The position numbers and the translations under genes are program-made. From the NCBI RefSeq assembly GCF_910592395.1, contig NC_088317.1:15684001-15748000 (forward strand): a stretch of DNA of 64,000 nucleotides. The letters run 5' to 3'. Positions 23,755 to 35,960 of this stretch are shown one piece after another. The notes beneath the pieces were generated by a model. That model was not told the DNA's origin. It made no database searches and saw only the letters and a program-made list of their open reading frames with translations. This stretch comes from Lineus longissimus. Taxonomy: Eukaryota > Nemertea > Pilidiophora > Heteronemertea > Lineidae. How positions within the stretch are numbered: the stretch's first letter is position 1; every line of letters starts with the position of its first letter.

Positions 23755-24215
23755 TTCTGCATGGTCCCAAATTGGCAATTCTGCGCTCAGAGGAATAGCG
23801 ATTATTAGTCCTGACCCATAAATCGGGAGATATGTCAATGGTTGTGCACTCTGGGTGGTTGTGGCAATATTGCAATGAACGTCAGCCCGACTTATTGGGG
23901 ACTATGCCTATTTTGCCGCTCTCTCAAAAAAAGGTAGCGTCTCTCAAAACAATTTCGGGATAAGAAACGCTCCTAACGTCTTTTGCACAACCAGAAGCAT
24001 ACACTGAAGTGGCATGGCCCTCTAGAAGAGGAGCAGTGTGAGTTACTGCCGCCCATAAACTAGTTACAGAGTTTGTGTGTAGAGGAGTGCTTAGATGCAA
24101 ATTGGCAATTTGAGGCCCCAAGGAAAAGCAGCTATTAGCCCTCGTAAGTCAGGAGAAATGGCGATGCTTTTGCACTCAGGGTGGTTGTAGCAATATTGCA
24201 CAGTCGGGAGCTATG
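23755..24215. repeat. Diverged ~335-bp direct repeat
   Basis: AAATTGGCAATT, then AGCTATTAG or CGATTATTAG, TCAGGAGA or TCGGGAGA, TTGCACTC.GGGTGGTTGT and GCAATATTGCA are found at about 23769-23880 and again at about 24100-24200. Confidence 0.6.
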
Positions 24216-24289
24216 TTGATGAATGAGCACTCACAGTCGTCATGACACTCTGACAGAGTAATGAAAGTGTTTCACAAATCAGCGATTTA

Positions 24290-24365
24290 AATCGCATGCA
24301 TCAAAAATTGCCCATTTGCGATGGTCAGCACAAGTGCCTGCAACAATAATCAGTGATCCAAAAAA
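24290..24365. repeat. Dispersed short repeat also present at 52.5 kb
   Basis: Contains CAAAAATTGCCCATTTGCGA, AGTGCCTGCAA and AATCAGTGATC. The same order (AAAAATTGCTTGTTTGCAGT, GGTGCCTGCAA, AATCAGTGATC) is found at 52534-52592. Probably a short non-autonomous element. Confidence 0.5.
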
Positions 24366-24369
24366 TCAA

Positions 24370-25130
24370 GTCGAGTGTTATAGTCACTTGGCCTGCATGA
24401 ATATGGCAGCCCGCTAGAAATTGCATTGATGCACACAGTGCCGTAGAATTGGTTTTTTAGCCTGCATAACCTTATGAGGCAGCTTTTAAATTATTCACCT
24501 TCCGTGCCAAATTGAAATAATTCGTTGTAATCAAATTGGCACATGTAGAAATTAATTAACTTGGGTAGATTGGTTTTCAAACTTATCCATTATGGATGGA
24601 AAATAATGAAACCTTGATTGAGATCAACTTAAGAATACCTTAAAATACTGCAACCACCTGTAGATTTTATGAGAAACTCTTAATCAGTGTATGGTGAAAC
24701 CGACTCAAGTTCAGTCGAAACTCAGGGTTTGAAATGTCAATTGAGTTAACCTAAAGCCAAACACCTTCGTTTAGAATTTGTAATTTGTAATCAAATTTGA
24801 AAATTTCCAATTTCGTAAATAAATACTAGATATAAATTTTGGCACTCCCATTGTGTAGACAGATATACATGTGCTATACATACCAAGTTTCAGCAGAGTT
24901 GTGTGCACGATAACTGCACCATAGCATTGTGTATAACTGCATTTCTATTTTCTTGAACCAGGATTATTAGATCACAATGCATATCGGTGCACTGAATTTC
25001 CTGTAGATTCGAGGAAAATACAAAATATTTTATAAGACAACCTCGCCTGTTAATCAGCAAGTGAGCAGCAGTTAGATATTCCAAGCGATTTACAGATACC
25101 TCAGCTGATTTTAGGCTTCTTGTTATGCGC
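24370..25130. other. Non-coding stretch, nothing recognised
   Basis: AT-rich, with no supported ORF, tandem repeat or RNA gene. Confidence 0.4.
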
Positions 25131-25139
25131 CCCTTGAAC

Positions 25140-25960
25140 TGAGCTCAGGTGAGAGCTTAATGAATCACGCTGATAATTGGCTATCATTCCTCCATCATTT
25201 CCAGTGTTGTTATGAGAGGCAATAACAAATGGTCCAAGCGTACAATGAAGCAGACTTGCTTTCCGAATTCTAGAATGAGTGATTGTAAATTGTGGCTTGG
25301 ATTGTTAAGACAATTGGCTATCATTCCTCGTGTTGTTTTGAACAGCAGTAACAAAGGTTTGGAGTGCTGAGGAACAATCTTAATTTCAATTTGTAAAAAG
25401 TGGTTCTAAATTGTGGCCGGAATCAAGACTGATCGGTTTGAATTCGTTAGCAGTCTTGCCTACTGATTTCTAGAAAGTGGTTCTAAATTGTGGCAGGATT
25501 AAGACAATTGGTTATCGTTCCTGGATTATTTCTTGTGTGGTTTTGAGAGGCAATAACCAAAGTTTGGATCATTGAGCAAGCGGTCTTAATTTCAATTTGA
25601 TAAAAGGTGGTTCTAAATTGTGGGCAGAATTGCGACTGATCGGTTTGAATTCTTAAGCAGTCTTGCCAACGGATTTCTAGAAAGTGGTTCGAAATTGTGG
25701 CAAGATTAAGACAATTGGCTCATTCTTGGATTATTCCTAGTGCCGTTTTGAGAGGCAATAACAAAGGGTTGGAGCATGAGGAAGCAGTTTCAGCTTCAAT
25801 TTATAGAAAGCGGCTCTAAATTGTGGCCGAGAGCGCTTCTATATTGAGACAGATGTGATTTTCGCTCATGCGCTTTGTGTCATTAAGATAGAGGAACTAA
25901 AAAATCCTGATGGAGAATTGGCTATTATCCGTCGTGCTTTGAGTGTGTACAGCGTGGAGC
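25140..25960. repeat. Array of diverged ~140-205-bp repeats, about five copies
   Basis: TTGGCTATCATTCCT (or a close variant) starts units at about 25179, 25314, 25508, 25714 and 25917. It is followed by GTTTTGAGAGGCAATAAC and, in the middle copies, AAGTGGTTCTAAATTGTGGC and GACTGATCGGTTTGAATTC. Spacing varies from about 135 to 205 bp. Confidence 0.7.
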
Positions 25961-26277
25961 TGTTTAATTTCGTCAAATCGTGTGCAGAATGATCCTCTCA
26001 TATGTTCAAATGGATACCTAAGCTAGTGTGATTGAAAACTTAGGTTTTGGTTCGTTGAATTCTTTGGGATCACTGACAAAATGGTACGTAAGTTCGCACG
26101 ATACATTTCTACGGTAAACGTTACTATGCATGTTTATTACATGAGCACCACACCAACGAGCAATTTTTGTTGCTGCCACCTGCGACAATTGGCAATGCGA
26201 ATAGCGATAGAAAGATCTATTGTTTGCCTTTTGTGAAATCTGAGCACATCAATTTTGAATACTTCCATTATCTCCTG

Positions 26278-26550
26278 ATGTCATTTAGGCTCATCTTCTG
26301 GGCGACGTGCGCCTTGTTTGCTGTGACGGGTCACATATTTGCCAATGATAGAGTTTTCAGTAGATATCATCGAATCCTAATAGTATCAACCCATTCTCTC
26401 TTGGCTCTATCCCTTACAACACAAGACGCAGAAAAATTCAATTTCCGACATCAGCTTAATACCGATGTCTCTGCCTTTGTTAATATCAAACATCACCATA
26501 GCAATTCGGAGGTCGTATCAAGGCAAGTGGAAAAACTTCTTTTGTTGTAA
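26278..26550 (+). CDS. Candidate small secreted protein (90 aa), uncertain
   Basis: ORF from ATG to TAA. The start MSFRLIFWATCALFAVTGHI resembles a signal peptide, with a possible cleavage near FANDR. The rest contains Arg and His clusters and no cysteines. The ATG has a weak Kozak context (C at -3), and the frame is open upstream without another ATG. No family is recognised. A chance ORF cannot be excluded. Confidence 0.18.
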   Translation: MSFRLIFWATCALFAVTGHIFANDRVFSRYHRILIVSTHSLLALSLTTQDAEKFNFRHQLNTDVSAFVNIKHHHSNSEVVSRQVEKLLLL

Positions 26551-27840
26551 CTCCTTTGATTACCAGGTTGCTTGTACATTGGTGCATATGAACATATGGC
26601 AGTCTTACAGATATTTTCAGTCTAGCTGATATGAGATGGACTTCTTCTGTAGAACAATCCTCCTTCTGCGCTTGGCTTGGGTTTGATATGAAATCCGTTC
26701 GACCTAAGTAGGCAAGACAAGCCTATGTATTGGTGTGTAGTCACTGTCTGTGGAATGTACAGAGATTATTGTCTAATTTGTTGAGGTGAAATGTGTTAGT
26801 TCTTTCTCTTGTCAACTTGCACTGATGTTGTGACACATTTTGATCAGCATATCTACTATTTTCCCAGTCCTAGTTGAATTGGCGTGAAAATCGCCATGTC
26901 TGTGATCTGCAACTTTAAAGGAATCTGGTATAAATGGGGCAGTATTCTCTCTTGTGAAGTGATGGCGGTGGTGAGCCATGAGTCACAATCTAGTAAGTCC
27001 ATCAGTCCAGTGATCCAGCCTTTTCGAGAGGAGGTAACACATTCTTGTCAAAGAAAAGCTAAGATAGAAAGAATCAGCAACTGTTGCACGTGAACAGCCA
27101 TTGAGAAAGGCACTCTAATGTTCCTTGTTTGCACAATGCTTAATTTGCACAACGCTTTGTTTGCAGAGACAGCAAAGGGTCAATACAGGCTCTCCACTTG
27201 CGAGTATTTGCCATCATTCCTATTACATATACCCAACAAAGCCTCGCTAATCTGACAACGAAATGAGTATTTGCTGAAATAACCAAGATTCCATTTGCTA
27301 AGGCCAGATTGATTGGGTCTCAGTAGGGCTTACATTGTTAGCCAGCTCCTGTATCTCGAGCCCTTGGTGCTCTGTTATAGTATTATTCGGTATAAGGTAA
27401 TTTTTGCTTGTAATACAAAGACTTGGTAGATTGGCTATCAAGACAAACAACACCGGCTGTTGTCTGGTCATTGTTGGTATTACGGACTCAAAGAATCCTA
27501 TTAAGAAAAACACAAAAAAGACCACATACTGTACATGTAGGTCTTTTATATGTCATACTCAGTTGAACATTGATAAAGTTCCGAAAAAATTGCCTTTGTG
27601 ATTTGGTCACTCCTCTAAATCAACTCTTTCCCATTAACTTGATCACAAGTGTTGAATCTAATCGTATAGCTCACAAGAACCACTATACTGCATCAAGAGT
27701 ATCCCAAGGTGTCCTCCAATCAAAAGGGTTTTTTTTGTCGCAGGTTATATGCCTTCTGGGATGTTTGCGTCTCGGGTTGTAGAAGAAGGTTTGGGTTCTG
27801 ACTAGGCTGTCCAAACGTAGCCGATTAAAATCATGTCCCC
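26551..27840. other. Non-coding stretch, nothing recognised
   Basis: No supported gene, RNA or repeat was identified. Confidence 0.4.
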
Positions 27841-27844
27841 GGGA

Positions 27845-28070
27845 GTGCGTAGAACACGAAAATGCATATAACCTGGGATGCGTAGAACCCGGGACACATA
27901 AAACACGGGAAACATAGAACCTGGGATACATAGAACCTGGGATGCATAGAACCTGGGAAACATAGAACCTGGGATGCATAGAACCTGGGATACATAGAAC
28001 CTGGGATGCATAGAACCCAGGGTAAATAGAACCTGCACGGGATACATAGAACCCAGACACCTGGGACATG
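27845..28070. repeat. 16-bp minisatellite
   Basis: About a dozen units of GGGATGCATAGAACCT or GGGATACATAGAACCT, with variants GGGAAACATAGAACCT. The period is 16 (not a multiple of three), so the minus-strand frames rotate (Pro-Gly-Ser-Met-containing peptides). These are not genes. Confidence 0.85.
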
Positions 28071-28232
28071 TAGAAACAACATACTGATGTGACTTGGTAG
28101 AATATCGGACAGAAACTGCATTCTTCATCTGTCCCACCCATAAACATCTTGGACCGGGGAACATTTTTACACTCGCCGAATCTGTCCAATCTTGTATAAC
28201 GAAATTAATCCCATAATGCAATAGAAGCGGCC

Positions 28233-28268
28233 ATGTCGGTCCGGCTCCGCCGAATGTCAGCTGTCAGA
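28233..28268 (+). CDS. Possible tiny first coding exon (12 codons)
   Basis: ATG in good context (GCGGCCATGTC) followed by CpG-rich codons giving MSVRLRRMSAVR, then AGA|GTAAGT, a good phase-0 donor. The immediate surroundings are richer in CpG than average. The peptide is basic, as in some mitochondrial or membrane-proximal N termini. Phase 0 would fit the CASK L27 exon at 48937, but nothing ties it to that gene. Confidence 0.15.
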
Positions 28269-28609
28269 GTAAGTGCCAATAGATCTACTTCCTTGTCAGT
28301 TCTCGATGTAGCTCTAATAGACCCCGATCGATCATCCGAGATTATCTAGATGATGCAACTTGTGGAATATTAAAACGAATCAATGAATAAATAATGCGTG
28401 ATTTTAATCTTCTCTGTACAGCTACTGCCTGCCTTGAATTGGAAATGTGATGTATTGTTTATAGATGACCCTTTTTTTCTGCAGGATGTATTTTTATCTC
28501 ATCTGTTGCTGGCAACATGAATAATGATGGAGGATCGCGTGATTTCGTTGTGCTTGCTAGGTCTTTTGCTTCTTTTTCACCATTCGCTCTTCTTATGAGG
28601 GTATCTCTT

Positions 28610-28975
28610 CTCCAAAGAGTGGATGGCCCGTGGTGCATGCCAGTATGGTTATGTACTAGTTGGGGTGCCACTATGGTTATGTACCAATTGGGGTTATTTG
28701 CGGTTATTTGCCTGGTCACTGAGACAAGAGGAAGGGTCCATTGCGAGCTACTGTCCACTTCACTGGGGTCTTTTTTCTTGCTCTGTAGCATAGACATCCG
28801 TTCAGGAGTCATTTTCTTACATCTGATTGAAAGGACACAGCTTTCAGAGTAATTACTATGCACCTTGCTCAGGGTAGCAAACGACCATGACAGTGCTGAG
28901 AATCAAACCCACGACTTTTCGAACCAGATGGATAATACCTTACTACCTGACCAAGCCACCTCTCTGTGTCATTGT
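28610..28975 (-). repeat. tRNA-derived SINE, family C copy 3 (minus strand)
   Basis: Reverse complement starts at about 28970 with GAGGTGGCTTGGTCAGGTAG (A-box-like) and has GTGGGTTTGATTCTCAGC (B-box-like). The far end reads, on the + strand, GGGTCCATTGCGAGCTACTG, with CACTATGGTTATGTACCAATT at about 28670. The latter two match modules of the 20.7-kb and 29.9-kb copies. The segment ACTATGGTTATGTAC is duplicated here. Confidence 0.65.
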
Positions 28976-29074
28976 GCTGCTCTTGACTTTTTCGGAAGTT
29001 GGAATGTCCGTGCATTCATAGCTAAAATAAGCCTTTCCAGTCACCATCAAGGCATTCGTAGGTGAAATAAGACG

Positions 29075-29430
29075 TGAAGCCTTGTCTTCTTTTTCTTCTT
29101 CACATTCACTTCATACAGTCAATCCTGTTCGTCGGATGTACTCAGTCGTCCTCCGCAATTCCACCCAGTCTCCTTACAGTTGATCCTGCATGTTGGCACC
29201 ATTTGGCCAGATTTCTTGTCTGTGGGCTTTGTGCAGAGGGTAGTCCTGAAGCACGTGGGTTGTTGTGGTCGGTCAGGTATCGCAAAAGCATTGGTCGGTG
29301 TGAAGTCTCTCCAGTCTCCATTTCTCACATTGCACTGCCTCAAGGCCCTAGCCCAAGATCACTCAGGTGTGAATCGGAGCTGGAATGTGAGTGCCCTCTC
29401 GCTCCTCTCATGACCATCTGACATATTGAT
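29075..29430 (-). repeat. Possible 3' fragment of a retroelement, minus strand
   Basis: GC-richer block between two SINE copies. On the reverse complement it ends in a purine-rich GAAGAAGAAAAAGAAG tail (about 29080-29100), as some non-LTR elements do. No reverse-transcriptase motif is visible. Frames on both strands are short. Confidence 0.25.
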
Positions 29431-29899
29431 CATCGATGATCCCATCTCACATCACACGGTGGCCCTCCGGCGATAGATCGAGACAGTATCGCACCTGATC
29501 GATCCTTGGTTTCATTTCCTGTTTGATGACCAGTACTTGTCAGGATCGCAATTTCTTCGGTCTGTCTTCGAATTTGGCCGGGAGGTTTTATCACGTTAAA
29601 AGGCTGACCTTTCTAAGGATGACATTTCAAAGATTGCTGTAAGCAAGGATATTACCATAAGTTGTCAAGCACACTGACTCTCAAGTTGTCAAAGTAAAAA
29701 GCACTTATGATGGTCACTTCTTGTCAGAAACAGAATTTCCTGGCCGTCTCTTTGAGATTTTGCCAGGGGTTTTATCTTATGAACATGTTGACCTTTCTTG
29801 GGAATGTCATTTCAAAGACGGCTATTCTTCTCCTTCTTCAACGTTCACTCTGCCCTTGGGGGTGTTAACATCCAGAGAGTATTCCTCCTTCAAGCACAA

Positions 29900-30190
29900 T
29901 TGATGTTTCTGCATGCTACTATGGTTAGGCACCAATTATATTTTCGGTCTGGTGACTCCCTCCTAGCCAGAGGTAGAGTCCATTGCAAGCTACCCATGTT
30001 GCTCACTTGCTGGCATTGGTTGCTTTTCCTGAGCAAGGGCTCCAGAAACAAGGAACCTTCGTTTTACAAAGCAATTTTGGGTTTGTTTTGCTGGAGGACA
30101 CAAAGACAAAACAGCGGTGATCCTTTCGAAAGTCAAACCTTGGCCCTTTTGATTATGGGCGCAGCGCTGCAAATGTGGTGCGACTTATCT
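29900..30190 (-). repeat. tRNA-derived SINE, family C copy 4 (minus strand)
   Basis: Reverse complement carries GCGCCCATAATCAAAAGGGC, then TGTCTTTGTGTCCTCCAGCA. On the + strand the far end has GGTAGAGTCCATTGCAAGCT and CTACTATGGTTAGGCACCAA. The order matches the copy at 20695-20970. Confidence 0.65.
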
Positions 30191-30199
30191 CCCTTAAGA

Positions 30200-30875
30200 T
30201 GGCTGTAATTGTGGAAAAAATCTGTAGGTTATCAATTCATATTCCCCAAAAAGTCCACTGCAAAAATTGGATTGACCAGTTTGTTAACTTTAATATTGGC
30301 AGACTCTTCAACACTGATGTTGGTTAGTTTATACCGGGGCTGCTGATGAGCAGAACCAAGCTGTAACATGAACTGTTGCTGAACTAACTACCTGAAACAT
30401 CATGGTGGTATTTCCTAGTTTACTTTCTCAACCTTTCCACAATCTATTCTGACATCATCGCATTCTTTCTCCAAGTCCACAACTTTTAGAAGTAGTATTT
30501 GATGTCTATCACATAGACTTTTATTGTTCTACCCTAAAGTAAGTCTGGCACTTCATTCCGTCGCGAAATGAAAAATACTTTATAGTATTCCACTGGAAGT
30601 TTTTGTCGGGGTTTGCACACGCTCAAGTCTGGCTTTGCAACAGTTAAACCACACTCGTGTAAATAAGCCCACCGTACTTACATTTTAGTTGTAGAAATAC
30701 AAATGGAGATAGCAGAACCCACCTGAAACACTGTCTGAGACACGTTTCCTGACAGCGAATGTTTACCTTCTTAACTCAGACATCTCTTTCAACCTGCTGT
30801 GGCTTCAGCACGGGAGTTTGGCTATCTTTCCTCCAAGCCATGGCAAATCTTCGGATTACTTGTTCATTCATGGCC
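30200..30875. other. Non-coding stretch, nothing recognised
   Basis: No supported gene or repeat. Confidence 0.35.
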
Positions 30876-30878
30876 GGT

Positions 30879-31051
30879 CAGTAGGGGAAAATGTCATAAT
30901 TTTGGGATGCCCAATAAAATAGGAATGAAATCAATATTTTCCCAATGCACTAATTATTTGTTCCAAGAGAAGGAACCAAGGTCGTCCCTAAATTTTGCGA
31001 TGGGTTCCTATTTTAAGGGACGTTCCAATATTTTGGCCTTTTCCCCTACTG
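30879..31051. mobile_element. MITE-like element with terminal inverted repeats, 173 bp
   Basis: Left end CAGTAGGGGAAAATG and right end CTTTTCCCCTACTG are inverted copies: 13 bp perfect, then imperfect through AATATTTTGG. No clear target-site duplication is seen (flanks GGCCGGT and CCGATGG). There is no coding capacity; the superfamily is not determined. Confidence 0.7.
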
Positions 31052-31059
31052 CCGATGGG

Positions 31060-34000
31060 ATCAAATCTTGTCAACCTGCTGGCCTTCAGAATGAAACACA
31101 ATCTTGAAAACCGTCCCAACTCGTTCAGAATGACGTGGAAGCCCTCTCGGGGATGATATTTCATCCAACCTATTTCTCCGTAATAAGACTTGACTCTCAG
31201 GAATATATGTCATTTCAATTCTACTTCTCGACTCTGTGACATTACATTTCGGGAGAACGCTCATCATGGATGAGGAATTCTTGTTTGCGGTAGGTAGAAT
31301 TTCTATTCATGTTTCCCTGGGTCCTTCCTTCAATAAATCGATTTTTTTCAACTCGGGGCATTTGCTGCTTTGATGTCAATTGCAGTTCGATATCCTCTGA
31401 CTTACATTTCCTCTCAGAGCTCTGTCTTGCTTTCAAGTACATGAACTGTGTGCTGTTCTCGGATACCTACACCTGCAATTTAAAGTAAATCATTTTGAAG
31501 ACTGCTGTGATTGCATAATGACCCACTCATTTTTAACATTCACATGTTCATTTTGCTGTTATGAAAAGTGCCATGTTTCAAAATTTCTCTCTCTTTGTCA
31601 TTTATAAGTTTTAAAATAATTCAAAAATTCTGATTTTGAAAACATTATACACAAAGTGTATAAGTTCAACCCCACTCCAAAACCACCACCACATTATCAG
31701 TCCCAATTTCAACCAGCCGCTGTTTGCCCGTGACACCTTTGTTTGTGGGAAATACAGTGCTATCATAAAGTAAACAAGCAAACCATCATAAAAACACATT
31801 TTGTCAGACATATGTATCACTTTTGGAGCCAGACATTTCCCCTTCATCAACACGAAATGTGCCTTGTTTAAAACAGTTGACATAAAAACATTAAAAGAGT
31901 TTGAAGATCCGGAAAGATGGCAGGTAACTTTTGTACTTGAGTTTTATAGCTAATGGAAAGTCCATTAGGAAATGACATAACTTCAGATTGAAGAGTGTCA
32001 GGAAATTAAATTTTTTGTTTAATGGAAAGTTCCAAGTCTAAGACATTGATTAGTCCTCCTTTGAACTTTTTTCGTTATGTGTTTTGCTCATGCAAATAAA
32101 ATATTTCAAAACAAGTCAAACTTTTGGGTTAGGGACCAATAGTCTGATATATCAACAGTAGAGGGAAGAGGTAGGTGTGTTGAGGTCATCCGAATTTTTG
32201 CTTCGTGTCGCTGGTGCAGAATTTCTTTTAAATGAGAGTGAGTCTGGACTTCCTCCCAAACGCTGCCAGCAGGGAATTTCTGTGCTATGTTTTCCCTGAC
32301 TGGAACGGATAGACATGATAGAGGTTATCACTCCAACCAAGCAAGTTTACTACCTTGTCAAGGCTTTCAACATCAGATACAGATGTTTCCAGAAGAGAGT
32401 AGAAAATCATAAAAGAGAAGCTACGCACGGCGTGTTCTTCTCTTTGACATGTAGGACTTGGCAGAATTTTCGGATTTTTTTTTAGTGATATCTTTTTTGG
32501 TGTTTTACGAAATTTCTTTAGATTTTTCATATCAAAAAACATATTTGCAATATTCATTTTTGCGACCTATGTTATTCGTAAAATCCTTTAAATAAAACAC
32601 CTTGGAATATATTTAGCACTTTCAGTACCGGGTAGTGACTGCAATTGGGATTCAGCTTCTAAAACTTTTTTTTGCCAATTTCGTTAATCAATATAGAAAT
32701 GGTAGTCGGGGTGGAAATTAATCACGCTCACCAGGCTCAGGAAAAAAATGTCAGCTCGATATAGCTCACTAATCACTGCGTATGCCATGATAACGGGACA
32801 TCCTAGACATATTTCCTTACAAATACGAATAAAAACACAATATCCAACTCGCTTTAGATTGGTATCTGAGATTACATAGCTATATCATGGAGACAGAAAC
32901 CTCTCTAAGAAGCCCGTTGTTTGTGAAATCTTCTCTCCTTTTAATGAAGTGTCAATATAGTTATTTGGGTGAGATCATATAATATCGTTTCATTTTGATG
33001 AGATGAAGGTGTCTTTAGTACGGAAGTGTCCAATGGTAGAGGTGTCCATAATGAGAGGTTCTGCTTGTCCTTTGCCACCAAGAGGAAGGCCATTAGACAT
33101 GTTAGAGAGATAGAGTTTAATCCAGCTGTGGTCGCTGGGGAGATGTAATCAGTTGGAAGATCTGGGAGCAATATGAAGAGATGTTTATTGATTATCTCGA
33201 AATGTCTGTCTGAAAAGACGACATTGGCCGTTCTCAGGAGCATCTAGATTTGAAGATTTGTATGTTTGATATATCAAGTGACATTTTTGCTTATTTGTTT
33301 TCATTTATTTTCAACAATAATAGAACGGGTTAAAATGCAAAAAATCTTGTCTAGATGTACACACATATCTCATTACAAGTGCATGAAAAGCAAATCCATG
33401 TTCTATTCAAGAAGATGTTCAATCCTCCCACAACTCTATATGAATATCGTGAGTCTATCTTGAAGCACTGGTAGCATGGGGAAATATGAATATTCTGACC
33501 TTTCAAATGATAAGACTTGTCAACGATACATTTTGAGGATATTGATATGGTTGACAACAATGGCTGTTTGAGGTAGCAATAAGGATCCTAAAACTGGTGA
33601 TGGGTAATCTGTACGCCTATTCCATGCTAGATAATTCGAAATGTCATATTGAGTCTGTGTCCTGATGCACATAGAAGAATAGAGAAATAAGATTGACTCC
33701 CATGCAGTCACGTCACTATGTTGTTACGTGGCCGTGAACATTGGACGCCATTTTGGATCCACTACTCCACAATTAGAGGAGTAGATCACAGGCGTGTGAA
33801 AATACCAGAATCAGAGTGGGGCTAATTGTCTTGCGAGATGTGTTGTGTGCTCTGACAAAGTTGAATATGTTTGTCCCACCTTATGGGTTCAATAGGCCTA
33901 ACCATCACAGACCGCTTTGCTTGTGAGAATCACATAACATGACAACTTCCGAATTTGGGAAGCTATGGCAACTGCAGAAATACACAGAGGAAATCACCAT

Positions 34001-34780
34001 TTCTGCTAATATTGAAGAGGAATGAAGCCAGTGCAACGTGGCTCCAAATTGATCACAAAAGCTTCTGTCTTCCTAAGAGCGTTAATTGATTTCCCTCGCT
34101 CTTCCTGTGAATGTATCTAGAGCTTCGCAGACATTGTCATGTATTGAGTTCCGTTTTCTTCTTGTTGCTGGAACAAACGTCAGGGCAAATGTCAAAAAGG
34201 GAAAACGGAAGCCTGTTGGCTGATCTCCTTGGAGACAGGGGTATTTTAAAGGCCACCAATACTGAGAGACCAGCCACATGGCCATACAGTGCATCAATGG
34301 AGATTAAGCTCTGGAGATCAAGCAAGAAACAAGAGAGGACAGTAGAACATCGAACGCTAAGAAGAAGAAGAACACTGATATAAAACAGTTTCTGAATATT
34401 CAACCCAGCCGCTAAAATGAACAGATCGTAATTTGATGCCATTAAACAATTTGAATTTGGATAGAGATTGGTTTAGTGACGCAAATTAATCAAATGGTCG
34501 TGGTCCAGAAACATCACCTGTCAGGTTCTTTGGAAGAAACCTCATGAATTGGATGAAAAATTACCTGTTTTCCAAAGGAATGGAAGTGCATACTGTCGTT
34601 ATGTACCTGGAGTTTGGGGGAGGGGTGGCAGAACTGGTGTTGTAAGAAATAGAAGAATTGTTGTCAATTGACAATAAAGGGTTACAATAGACGGATTATT
34701 GTCTGTCAGATGTACCAAAATCATCACTCATCAAACGTGACATAGGTTACTGTAATTGTGAAATATTGTCGATGGATTTA
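31060..34780. other. Non-coding stretch, nothing recognised
   Basis: No supported gene. GGACGCCATTTTGG at about 33745 sits in a locally CpG-richer patch with an imperfect inverted pair (CTACTCCACAATTAGAGGAGTAG, about 33762-33784). Confidence 0.35.
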
Positions 34781-34849
34781 ATAATATTAGATTGTGTGCC
34801 TGGGCCATCTAATCTGTTCTGACACTCCAATTTAACTCTCATCATCTTG

Positions 34850-34915
34850 TCATGCAACCTAATTGCTTCACAGAGTGTCATGCAAACTTAATTGCTTCAC
34901 AGATTTTCAGATTGA
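34850..34915. repeat. Short direct duplication (~31 bp)
   Basis: GTCATGCAACCTAATTGCTTCACAGA is followed directly by GTCATGCAAACTTAATTGCTTCACAGA, each written here with its 26-27-bp core at 34850-34907. Confidence 0.75.
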
Positions 34916-35039
34916 TTCTCCCGTAGATATTCAATGTGCATGATAGATATTCGTTGGTAAATGTGTTCAATATACATGGTACCAGGTAATGGATTTCGAA
35001 TGCTTCCTTCCCCAGCACCATCAATCTGCTAATTGGATC

Positions 35040-35960
35040 GGAACTCGCTCAAAAAATGATTGCTTTAATTTCACCAGAATTAATTGATTTAATCAAAGAA
35101 AATTGACTGCAAAAATCAAATGATGTGAAGGAAGCAAGTTGGTAGCAGCCAAACAGCAAAATGAAATGAAATTGTAAAAACACTACAGTTCTGTAATGAA
35201 ATTTCTAAGATAGCCCTGAAAGGAATGTGTTCTTTGGAGCACAAAACAGTACCCATGCACTCTAATAGATGAAGCTATTCTTCGGCGTTCCTTCGCTGCA
35301 AGACTTTCCATTGGAATTCTAAATTGACGAGCAACACCGTGAAATCGCATTGCTTTCTTAACTTATTTCGCAAATTCCATTTCCGACCAGATCAGAATTG
35401 GATTATGCATTTAGCGTAGACAAACTGATTTTCATTGCTTACTTGGCAACAATGAGTCCTTTCAAGTTGCTGAGCAGAAGTCTAAATCGAATTCTCCACC
35501 GGAAAGAATGGGTTTTCAATCGAGGTGGAACAAGCAAATGAATTCGAAAGATTTCATTAGAATCTGTTGATATCTGTTTGACATGCATTATCAGAGGTTT
35601 TATTGAGTCAAACTAGAGACTTCTTAGACTATGTGAATTCTAGCAGCAATAATGCACACAGTAACAGCTCAGATCAAAAGAAACATCCCTTGCTTTGTAG
35701 TGTCTGTTGGTATTTGTTCTAAGAGTTCTCCAGTTCTTTCGTCAAAAGTAATCTCCCTCGCTCACCATGACTCTAAATCTGATTTTGCGATAGAAAGAAT
35801 GGCTTTCCTATAGAACCTGCATTATACAAAAGGAACAAGATGGGATTCTGCAAATCTAAACAGGCTGTATTCATTTGTCTTGCATTATCAGACGTGTTAG
35901 AGGTTTTGTGGAGTACACTTGACTGCTGAATTTTACTTGCAGAGATCGTAATGATAAATT
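35040..35960. repeat. Very diverged ~300-bp repeat, two copies
   Basis: Elements in common order: a GAAAGAATGGGTTTTC or GAAAGAATGGCTTTCC start at about 35503 and 35791, AAATCT.., TTTGACATGCATTATCAGA or TTGTCTTGCATTATCAGA at about 35576 and 35877, and AGAGGTTTT. Weakly supported. Confidence 0.4.

Noticed and set aside
27683-28221. Minus-strand ORFs of 96-168 codons with PGSMYPRFY-type repeats
   Set aside because: Three frames rotate through a 16-bp array; none has splice sites or a domain.
29074-29421. 115-codon ORF with a hydrophobic start
   Set aside because: Starts at a non-ATG codon in a block that looks like a retroelement 3' piece; no domain and equal openness on the other strand.
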